Under the pieces are notes generated by a model. It made no database searches. It saw only the letters and a list, made by a program, of their open reading frames with translations, and was not told the origin of the DNA. Both the position numbers and the translations under genes were made by a program. From the NCBI GenBank assembly GCA_964247055.1, contig OZ176053.1, forward strand, positions 9,734,001 to 9,798,000: a DNA stretch of 64,000 nucleotides, given 5' to 3'. The DNA is from Paragordius varius (taxonomy: Eukaryota > Nematomorpha). This document shows, piece after piece, positions 33,480 to 43,900 of the stretch (positions within the stretch are counted from its first letter, which is position 1; each line of letters begins with the position of its first letter).

Positions 33480-36233
33480 CTAGCGTGAATCTCGTGCTGC
33501 TACGCAGCCCGAGGAAGTCCTTCGGACTTCTGGGGGGGGGGGAGGAAGGGGGGTTCGAAGTTTGGATTTGATTGGGTCTACCGGATTTCCTGTACCAGAT
33601 CACAAAGCCAGCATTTTTCATTTTTATAAATATATAGATTACCATAAATAATGTATTAATATCCATATATCTTTTAACATGCTATACATATGATAGATAC
33701 TCCTTACTCAGCATCTATCATCAAAGAAACGCTTGACTAAAATTTTTGCCTTTTTACAGGCAATACGAAAAATATTTATTGAATTTTTACGGTCTCATAC
33801 CTAGGGCGAAAAATCGATTAAAAAAATTATTTTTGTGGACTTTGTTTTTTGAAAAAGGTGGCATTTCACGGGGGGAGCGGGTAAATAGAGGGCCTAAATC
33901 AAAAAGGTGACTCGACTATGTTCGGCGCAATCGAAAATAAGTAAACAAAAATCATATTTGAAATTGAATGGTCCAACACGTTCTCCAAAAAATTAACTTT
34001 ACCCATTTTTCACACGGGGTGGGCCCAAACTGGGGACCTAATTCCAAAAAAGGGCGAAGCTATTGTCGGGGCATTCATTAATGATTAAATTTTTTCGATG
34101 TTTGGATTTGATTGGGTTCACCGGTTTTCCGGAAACAGATCACAAAGTTATATGAAAAATCAGTTTTTAGCGGGTAGCTCCCTCCCCAGCAGCTATCATC
34201 AAATAAACGGTAGACTAAAATTTTTGCCTTTTAACAGGGAATACGTGGAATCTTTATTGAATTTTTACGGTCTCATACCTAGGGCGAAAAATCGATTTAA
34301 AAAATTATTTTTGTGGACTTTGTTTTTTGAAAAAGGTGGCATTTCACGGAGGGAGCGGGTAAATAGAGGGCCTAAATCAAAAAAGTGACTCGACTATGGT
34401 CGGCGCAATCGAAAATAAGTAAACAAAAATCATATTTGAAATTGAATGGTCCAACACGTTCTCCAAAAAATTGACTTAACCCATTTTTCACACGGGGTGG
34501 GCCCAAACTGGGGACCTAATTCCAAAAAAGGGCGAAGCTATTGTCGGGGCATTCATTAATGATTATATTTTTTCGATATTTGGATTTGATTGGGTCTACC
34601 GGTTTTCCTGTACCAGATCACAAAGCCAGCATTTTCCATTTTTATAAATATATAGATTACCATAAATAATGTATTAATATCCATATATCTTTTAACATGC
34701 TATACATATGATAGATACTCCTTACTCAGCATCTATCATCAAAGAAACGCTTAACTAAAATTTTTGCCTTTTAACTTCTCGAATTTTTACAGTCTCATAC
34801 CGTGGGCAAAAAAATACAATCAAAAAAATATTTTTGTGGACTTTGTTTTTTTTTGAAAAAAATGGCATTTCACGGGGGGAGCGGGTAAATAGAGGGCCTA
34901 AATCAAAAAAGTGACTCGACTATGGTCGGCGCAATCGAAAATAAGTAAACAAAAATCATATTTGAAATTGAATGGTCCAACACGTTCTCCAAAAAATTGA
35001 CTTAACCCATTTTTCACACGGGATGGGCCCAAACTGGGGACCTAATTCCAAAAAAGGGCGAAGCTATTGTCGGGGCATTCATTAATGATTATATTTTTTC
35101 GAAGTTTGGATTTGATTGGGTCTACCGGATTTCCTGTACCAGATCACAAAGCCAGCATTTTTCATTTTTATAAATATATAGATTACCATAAATAATGTAT
35201 TAATATCCATATATCTTTTAACATGCTATACATATGATAGATACTCCTTACTCAGCATCTATCATCAAAGAAACGCTTGACTAAAATTTTTGCCTTTTTA
35301 CAGGCAATACGAAAAATATTTATTGAATTTTTACGGTCTCATACCTAGGGCGAAAAATCGATTAAAAAAATTATTTTTGTGGACTTTGTTTTTTGAAAAA
35401 GGTGGCATTTCACGGGGGGAGCGGGTAAATAGAGGGCCTAAATCAAAAAGGTGACTCGACTATGTTCGGCGCAATCGAAAATAAGTAAACAAAAATCATA
35501 TTTGAAATTGAATGGTCCAACACGTTCTCCAAAAAATTAACTTAACCCATTTTTCACACGGGGTGGGCCCAAACTGGGGACCTAATTCCAAAAAAGGGCG
35601 AAGCTATTGTCGGGGCATTCATTAATGATTAAATTTTTTCGATGTTTGGATTTGATTGGGTTCACCGGTTTTCCGGAAACAGATCACAAAGTTATATGAA
35701 AAATCAGTTTTTAGCGGGTAGCTCCTTAAGCAGCTATCATCAAATAAACGGTAGACTAAAATTTTTGCCTTTTAACAGGGAATACGTGGAATCTTTATTG
35801 AATTTTTACGGCCTCATACCTAGGGCGAAAAATCGATTTAAAAAATTATTTTTGTGGACTTTGTTTTTTGAAAAAGGTGGCATTTCACGGGGGAGCGGGT
35901 AAATAGAGGGCCTAAATCAAAAAAGTGGTTCGGCTATATTCAGCGCAATCGAAAATAAGTAAACAAAAATCATATTTGAAATTGAATGGTCCAACACGTT
36001 ATCCGGAAAATTGTCTCAAAAACACGATTTTTGTGGACTTCTGTTTTCAAAAAAAACCCGTTTTTCATACGGGGTGGGCCCGAACTGGGGGCCTATTTCA
36101 AAAAAAGGGCGAAGCTATTGTCGGGGCATTCATTAATGATTATATTTTTTTGATATTTGGATTTGATTGGGTCTACCGGTTTTCCTGTACCAGATCACAA
36201 AGCCAGTATTTTCCATTTTTATAAATATATAGA
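33480..36233 (-). mobile_element. Helitron-like element with internal tandem array
   Basis: On the minus strand the 3' end has hairpin GCTGCGTAGCAGC, then 12 bases, then CTAG followed by T; the last base of CTAG is at 33480. This is the Helitron 3' signature (hairpin about 10-12 nt before CTRR, insertion between A and T). The 5' candidate TCTATATATTTATAAAAATG, preceded by A, is at 36233 and recurs inside the array at 33638, about 34656 and about 35182. A second hairpin GAAGTCC-TTC-GGACTTC lies beside the first. The insertion sits in an (AT)n tract. No Rep/helicase is encoded, so it is non-autonomous. Confidence 0.6.
33557..36233. repeat. Higher-order tandem array, 5 units plus a partial
   Basis: Units begin at 33557 (A), 34097 (B), 34575 (C), 35101 (D), 35641 (E), 36152 (F, truncated), each opening with GA(A/T)(G/A)TTTGGATTTGATTGG. 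Units are about 480-540 bp. A resembles D, B resembles E and C resembles F more than their neighbours, so the array is two rounds of a three-unit period of about 1545 bp. Open frames starting MFGFDWVHRFSG at 34098 and 35642 are unit-borne and differ at their ends, so I do not call them genes. Confidence 0.87.
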
Positions 36234-36383
36234 TTAAAATACTATTATGATAAGTTTTTTTACTGTAGGTTAGTGTTATTAAATTATTATATTAGAAATA
36301 AAAAGGAATTAAAAAAAATACCATACATAACCTGCGCTTGGGAAAGGACATTATTGTTTGATTTTTGGAACAGAGGTTTTTAA

Positions 36384-36889
36384 TAGAGTTGTTGATAAGT
36401 GACAATAGTTTTAATTAAATGAAACGTTAACGACAAAAAACAATTATGATTTAACCGAGCAGACGATAACCCAAATAAAATTTATAAGAATATATAATTA
36501 AAAGATTATTAAAAATAATTTAGTAGAAAAGGGTACTTATCTTTGATTTCCCTGTGGCATACGTACTGTTCTAAACAAGTGAAATTTTATGGGTGATTAC
36601 ACTTTAATTAAAAAAGAATTCATTTCTGAGTATCGTAAAACTTCATCAGGGTAATAAGCTTCTTTAGATTGCACTCTTGACAAAGAGGGAATCATCCATA
36701 TCCCTAAGTATATATATATATATATATATATAATGTATTGATGGTATCAAGGTGTGTTCTTCTCTTATCCAAAAGGCAAAAGATTTTTCCGATTCAGAAT
36801 TCAATTACAAATTTATATAAGAATCATTGTTCATTTCATATTATTTTAAAATATTTAAAAATGAAACAAACGAATCAACATATCTGACA
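36384..36889. repeat. Direct repeat, right copy
   Basis: Second copy of 32830-33319, about 506 bp; the main length difference is a longer (AT)n tract at about 36711-36732. Differences are few, so the duplication is fairly recent. Confidence 0.85.
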
Positions 36890-36939
36890 CCATATATGGT
36901 CAAAATTTAAAAATTTCAGATGAAAAAATGAAATTAGTA

Positions 36940-37464
36940 TTTACAGCTGAGTAAAATAAATCATTTTTTACATTAAAAAAACAGCAAAAAAGCTGTAAAA
37001 ATTAAATTTATTTTTAAAAATTTAAGTCCACAAAGCTATTACAAAGTGATATTTATATTTGAACAAACATTATTAACATCCAAGAACATATAATAAAGTT
37101 TGTTTTGTTTTAATAAATTGATAAAAAATATTTGTGTGAAAAAATGTTAAGTTACCCAATTTTTGAGGGTTTTTGCCCCCTAAAACAAAAAGTATTGGAT
37201 ATTTTGAGTAAATTTTTTTTTAGTTTGAAGATAAATTGGTAATTTATTGTAAAAATACTTATGTAAGCCACATATTATTTGTTTACATAGCGAAAAATAT
37301 TTACAAACAAGAAAGTTTTGGATATGTCCAAATATGGAAAAAGTCCCATATCTCGAAAACGAGCTGGGTAAGTAAAAAAAATTTTTACTCAAATCTGATC
37401 ACAATACTATAAGGAATCAGAAAATATTTAGAAAATCGAGTCCAGAAAAAGTTGTGTCACAGTG
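36940..37464. repeat. Right terminal inverted repeat of the 6.5-kb element
   Basis: Inverse of 30997-31533. Near the tip it is 11 bp shorter than the left arm. Ends CACAGTG before the CCACT duplication. Confidence 0.88.
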
Positions 37465-39830
37465 CCACTATCAAGGGTTTATGACCCAATACATAATATT
37501 ATCTTCAATTAAAAAATATTAAAAACTGTAGAGATAGAAAATAAATAAAATTATAAAAAATTATACAATTTTTATAATTTCAAATAATTCCCAATAACTA
37601 ACATAGCGTTTAAAATCAGTGGGTTAAAAATATCTTAAAGAAATATATTTATTCTGATAGTAAACGTATTAGGATTTTCGTGGTGCTTTTGGTTTTGGCC
37701 CTTATGTGAGATTAAGAAAGTTTTTTTGTGATAACTGCTCTCTATCAAAAACTGGTTAAATTTGTTTGGTGAAAGTTATATGCTTCATTCCAAAAACTAT
37801 CACTAAAAATATTATAAACAACAAAAAAATTATATTTTTATAGAGAGTTTTAGATTTTTGTTCCAAAATGTCTTTTAAAACCGAGATTGAACGAAATCTG
37901 TTTTTAATATATAAATGCAAAAAAAACATTTTTTTAAATATTCTACTAAAAATTAAAATTTAGGCATAATATAGTTGAAGCGTGTATTTTGAAGCATGGC
38001 CGGTATTAAAAAATTTTAAGGTATTATAAAAAGGCTTAATCCTGAACATATATATCACACCAATTTTGTAAAATTAATTGTCAAACTCTCTTGTATTAAA
38101 TAAATTTTTTTTACAGTTGTGACTTCCAAAGACCATTGTGATACCTCCAAAATACTATTATATCAAGTTTGTGCTGGAAAATTGTAGCCTGAAAGCCTTT
38201 ACGTATATTATATACATTTTTTAATCATAATATACATTTGTTTGCCTGTTACATGGGCGTAAAAAAATATATGAAAATAATGAGGGCAATAAAGTTTGAG
38301 ATGAGGATTTTTTTGCGATTTACATTTATTAAAAAAAATTTTTGTACAATGCGCCTAAAAGAGTAAATCTTAAATAGTTTTATTCAATTTTTTAAAACGC
38401 TCTGGTATATAAAACTACCCCAAAGATAATAGAGTGTTAAAAATTGTTTTTGCGCAACTCGGTATTTTAGCGTTTATTTCCAGGAAATTAAGCCGGAATC
38501 CATAAATCTGCGACTTTCGGAGCCTGCGACTAAAATTATAAAATTGATATAAATATGGTTTTACTTTTTAATAATTGGGTATTGTTTTTAATACTTCGAT
38601 TCAAATTGCTGTGGACCCCAGACCATATTTAAGTTAATAATAAAGACAATCTGCGGAAAGAAATGGTTCCAGTTTAAAATTATGCTATCCTAATAAAAAT
38701 TATATAACTTAGCCAAAGTATTTAAATAAAATTCAATTTTGTAAAAAAATTCCATACAAAACAACTCCAACGGCATTTTTATTTGGCAACATTTTTGCAT
38801 AATACCGTGTTTATATAACACTTTGATTCATAGGGTATCTAAGTACATCAGACTGGATTTAAGTTGAAATTTTAAAAACTATCGAAAGAAACGGTCCCAA
38901 TTTAAATTTATGCCTATATCCTAGTAAAAATTATATTAATAAGCCGAAATATCCAAATATTTAAAAAAATTTCCATATCAAACTACTTCGACGCCATTTT
39001 TATTTTACAACATTTTTGTAAAAGTCGTGTTTATTTGATTTTAAAGCTGAAATGAAAGCTAATTTTTCATTTACATCTAAAAAGTGGTTTATTTTGTATT
39101 ATTTTTTAATTCAGCTAATGCACACATGTCATGTTAAACTTTCACCTTGAAGTTTTACTTAAAAATAAGTAATATCAAGTATTTTCGAATAAATTTTTTT
39201 ATATATTTTGGTTAGAAATGTGCAAATTTTTTGTTTCAAATTATTACATATTTTTTAAATTATTTTATTTTAAACAGGCTTGGGGTATCCAACTACTTCA
39301 ATTTTAATCGAAGGACTGAAATCAATGTGTTGTATCCAAGTGTTACAAGCGCTAAAATTAAAGCTAATTTTGATTTTTTATACCTAACATTGATATGAAC
39401 AGAAAAGGTGGTTTATTTTGCATTATTTTTATAATTAGCTAATACACATACGTCATGTTGAAATTTTTACCTTGAGGTTTATCTATAATTTAAGTTACAA
39501 CATATTTAAATAAGTCTTTTTTATATTTCGGTGCATCAATGTTATACGAGTGCGAACTCTTGCAATGGTTTTGCTCCATATGTTAAAAAATATTTGATTA
39601 TAAGCAGACCTAGGGTCTCCAAAGTTCTTAATTTATATCGGAGGACTGAAATGAATGTGATGTATCCATGTGTTAAATAAAATGTTTGGAATGCATTTAG
39701 CCTTCACTAAAAAAAATTATTTAGCAAAATGTGCGCTGTCTGATATGAAACAGTTGCTTTAAAAGTGGTAATAAGTTTCTTGTATCACTCGTAAAACCCT
39801 AAAGTACAATAAGAGACCTGACATATATAT

Positions 39831-39870
<40 letters not shown>

Positions 39871-40672
39871 ACATCGTATTCTTTTTTTGTGTGCACAATG
39901 TAATTTAGCATATATTTATAATCGCACAATCTCGCCATTTTCCGTTTATATTTAGTAAGCTTGTCTATTATATAGGGCAAAAAGACTTTAGGAGCTCATC
40001 CATAAATATTATATTGGTTATCTTTTATATTATATGGTGGTATTTTTTAAATACCACAAAAATTTATTTAGTAAAATGTGCGCAAGTTTTTCCATTATAC
40101 ATAGAATAGTTACCAAAAAGTAATAAAATTTCTAACAACTCTTAAAGTCCAAAACCATCATAAGATCCCGGTAAATTATTATCAGGACATTGTGTGCATT
40201 GTCTAAAATTTGTAAAAAAATTATAAAAACTCGGCCAAATTAAACCAAAAAGATTATAAGAACCAGATCGATCATTTATTACCAAAAACGTTTGATATTT
40301 TATTATTTTATTGCATAATTTATTTATCTAATGAAGATCCAATTTTAATTATTATTTTTTTATATTTTGTATCCAAAAAATGAATAAATTAAAACAAATG
40401 ATTATTTGACAAGAAAGCACATCATATTATAAAATGAAATATAAAAATATGATGCAATTATATATGAATTTTATGTTATATCTATAAAAATATAATCAGC
40501 ATTATAGAGGTAGACAAATTAGATTTATCAAAATGTATAATAAATTATATAAAATGATATGATATAAAAGTTGTAATCAAATATTTGCCAAATAGTATCA
40601 AATAAACTATGCAAGATCATAGATAATTTGACTATAAAAAATACAAATATATTTTAACTAAACACGTCTTCA
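37465..40672. other. Degenerate repeat region, no gene
   Basis: 37640-37800 is a decayed half of foldback family F1 (GTGGTGCTTTTGGTTTTGGC block). 38170-38470 and 55880-56050 share blocks (GTAGCCTGAAA, TTTGCCTG). 38500-39700 contains several diverged tandem segments with AAACGGTCCCAATTT and GTATCTAA motifs, also seen at 56810-57010. 39824-39868 is an (AT)n tract inside another F1 half. Nothing coding was seen. Confidence 0.55.
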
Positions 40673-40968
40673 TTACATTTCATATCGATCTTTGAAATCA
40701 TCATCATTAATTTTATTTTTTAATAGGGTTAAAACCAGATCTTCAAGCTTATGTTGATATCCTTTGAAAAGGTTATCCAATAACTTTAGGGTAGAACCAG
40801 GAAAACTGGTCAAAGGTATGACTTGAGATATATGAAACAATGTATCCGCTTTTAGTTCATTGAATAGCGTTGTCAAGGATATTGGAAGAATAACTTTTTC
40901 GTTTTTTGGTGAGATGGTAGAAATGGCAGTAGAGGTAGGTTGTTGAGACAAAATTAAATTTGAATGAT
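40673..40968 (-). CDS. SKI: Probable last SKI exon, helical C-terminus
   Basis: Acceptor 'tatatag', phase 1, stop TAA at 40673-40675. Contains ISLTTLFNELKADTLFHISQ and LLDNLFKGYQHKLEDLVLTL, predicted helical but not an obvious heptad coiled coil. Confidence 0.58.
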
Positions 40969-43900
40969 CTATATACAAAATGTGATGGGAATATAAAGTA
41001 AAATAAATAAAGCTACTACCTAAATTTTTATATTTAGATCCTTTTATTGCATGTATTATTCTAATTGTTATTATATTTGAATACAAAAAAACAAACGTAA
41101 CGAATCCATTTTACCTGTTGATTGAGAAAAATTGCTAGAGGTAGAATTTAAACTAAGTGATTGACTAGGAGGATTGGTTATGAGTGATAAAGCATTTAAT
41201 GAGGTAGATTCTTTTAATGCTAAATTTTCGGGTGGGCTTGAATGGACATCTAAGATAAGAAAAATAAAATTCTCCATATTTTAGTACTGAAATAAAATAG
41301 CTAATCTAAAATCTCTATAAACTAAAAACAAATAGCAAATTTTATATATAGATCAAATATTAAATACCCAAGTTTAAACATGATGTAATCTCATTAGCGG
41401 ATTGGAATTTCAAACAATCAAGTGTCGGTTTTATGCTTTCAATGTCTTCGTGTTTTTGTTGAAAACTAATATTGTAAATAAAATAGAATAATATAAATAT
41501 GTAGTAGAATATGATTAAAATATTAAATATTATTAAAAAGTGAGTATTAATTGGATCTAAAAATATTCTAATTTTTGTCAAAAAGAGGATGCAGATCATT
41601 AAAAAACAATATTTATTTTGTAATAAGAATATCCAATTAACTTAAACGATTAGAATAATTATTTAATTACCATATATAGTTTTGCCTTTCAATAAATCTC
41701 ATATGATATAAAAATATTACAATAATGATGGTTTGGGTTATTTTAGAAGATAATTTTAAAAAATACTTTTTATTACAAATAAACTTATCAAAATGAATCC
41801 AAATGAAAAAAATTGTCCTAAATTTAAAAAGGCAAAAGAGATCAATTAATATTAGTATTCTAACTGTGTGACAAAAATGGGGAAAATGAATCAATCATCA
41901 TTCGATATCTAAAATCTTGATAAAAATATCGAAAAGATATAGGCGGTTAAAATACCAGGATTTTTTTGATTTTTCTGCTATTAGGCAAAATTAAAAAATC
42001 GCATTTTTATCGCATATTAGGTCAAATAAAATTTGATATAATAGATGAAAACGTTCAACAAAATTTTATTTGTGTTAACATAGCATAAGGATAATTCTAA
42101 TCGCAAAATATTATCAACAAAAATTTTGCATTTTTTCGGAGGGTCCGAGAAAGATTCAAGAATATTGGCTAAAAAATCACATTTGGTGTCAAATTTGAAT
42201 CATAAAAACTTATTAAGGTGGGTTTTATTCTTTTGAAAAAATCATATTTTCACTCTATAGAATTTACCCAATATATTGCCTTCAAAAAAATCTAATCCTT
42301 TTTTTGCATCAACGGGGAAGCTGTGATTAATTACAAAACATCCAATAAATATTATAAAAACTTTTTCCATACAATTCGATGCTGAAAAAATAACTTTTAG
42401 GGAACTTTTTTACGCGAAAATCTTAATTATATATTTTTGGCACCATTTTATCTTTAACGGCTTTAGGGCATTAAAAATCCCCAAATTAAAAAACTGAGTC
42501 GATAGATCACTTATCTACATCGAATTGTGGAAGTATTTATAAGATATATATTGGATGTTTTGTAAATTTATACGTAGCTTCCGCTTTGATGCAAATTATC
42601 GAAATATTTTCTTTTTTAAATAAGGCTTAAATTTTTTGAAGGCGATATAATGGGTAATTTCTATATATAGAGTTAATATATGATTGTTTTAATAAATATT
42701 TTTTTGGCTAATACTGTTGAGAATCTTTCTGGCCTACATAAAAATGTAAAATTTTTGTTGATAATATTTTGCGATTAAACATTATTATGCTATGTTAACA
42801 CAAAAAAAATTTTTGACACGTCATCTATTGTATCAAATTTTATTTGACTTATGCGACAAACATCCGATTTTTTGATTTTGAATAGCAGAAAAATTAAAAT
42901 TAACTTTTTTTCTAGTATTTTAACCGAATATATCATTTCGATACTCATCATCCCGAATAGCTATCGAATGATATATGATTCATTAACATTTTTTTTCCGC
43001 TGTCAGTAAACCATAGCTAAAGACAACAAAAATATTAAAGGACCAACTTTAAAGTTTAAAGAGCATTCAGAAAGCTTGAAATATTAAAATCGAATTTAAG
43101 GTAAAAATATAAATTTGTTAATAAACCTACCTTTCAGATATTTTATTCGAGTGGCTATTTGCTTTATAATCCAAAGGTACCAAGGTTTCATTCTTCTTGT
43201 TATAATTTTCCAGTAGCGCTTGTATAAGATATTGCTCCAGTTTAATGTTGTTATCCAGGTGGTTATTTGATAACGCTGATAAAGGATTCATAAAATTTGT
43301 CGCACAAAACGGAAATAGAGATTGACTAGCGAATCCTGGATAAATCATTGAAGACATAGGTATGTTGTTGTTCATTAATGACTGGAATGGATGATTAGGA
43401 AACAAAAATGGATTGAAATTAAGGGTATTATCGTTTGAAGGCATACTTTGTAAAGATTGATGTAGGAAGGGTGTTAGATAGGAGGGTAACATACATTGTT
43501 GTGGGAAGGCAAAGACGTCAGAAGGACATAAAAAATTTTGGTAAACATTTGTATTGTTGTCAACTGTGTTAGTTGAAGTTGATATGTTTATCATAGGTTT
43601 TGTTGTAATAGTCTGGTTGTTGGTTTGAATTGGCAAGTTTTTACAATAATTAATATCGCTTTTCTTGTGTTGTTCTCCATCAGATAAGAATTCATGATTT
43701 TTTGCATATACCAATTCAAAAGGGACATATGGCGGAGGCTGTTCTTCTACTAAATTTTTAGGTTCGAGTGCACTCTCAGTGAGAGATGATTGCAAAATAG
43801 GTGGACTAGAGTGTTTTGTAACTTTTTTACTACCGGCGGGTTTGAGCAAATACTTTGGGATGGATTTGAGCTTTTTATCACGCGTATTATCACAGTTATC

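Larger units (their letters stand above)
30997..37464. mobile_element. 6.5-kb element with 530-bp terminal inverted repeats, Transib/RAG-like ends
   Basis: Both ends begin CACTGTG (30997-31003; inverse CACAGTG at 37458-37464) and are flanked by a direct duplication CCACT (30992-30996 and 37465-37469). A 5-bp target duplication with a CACWRTG end fits Transib, the superfamily from which RAG1 derives. Left arm about 30997-31533 and right arm about 36940-37464 are inverse with a few per cent differences. After the heptamer the shared block CTGGACTC starts 23 bp in on the left but 12 bp in on the right. The interior holds a small ORF (31905-32246), two direct repeats and a tandem array; no DDE transposase frame was found, so it is non-autonomous. 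Terminal repeats of this length are unusual for Transib, so the family call is tentative. Confidence 0.75.

Noticed and set aside
34098-36224. Open frames starting MFGFDWVHRFSG in array units B and E, and one at 35925-36224.
   Set aside because: They follow from unit homology; their ends differ by small indels and no splice or protein support exists.
32830-36889. Direct repeats considered as long terminal repeats of a retroelement.
   Set aside because: No TG...CA ends, no target duplication and no retroelement coding region between them; a segmental duplication explains them better.
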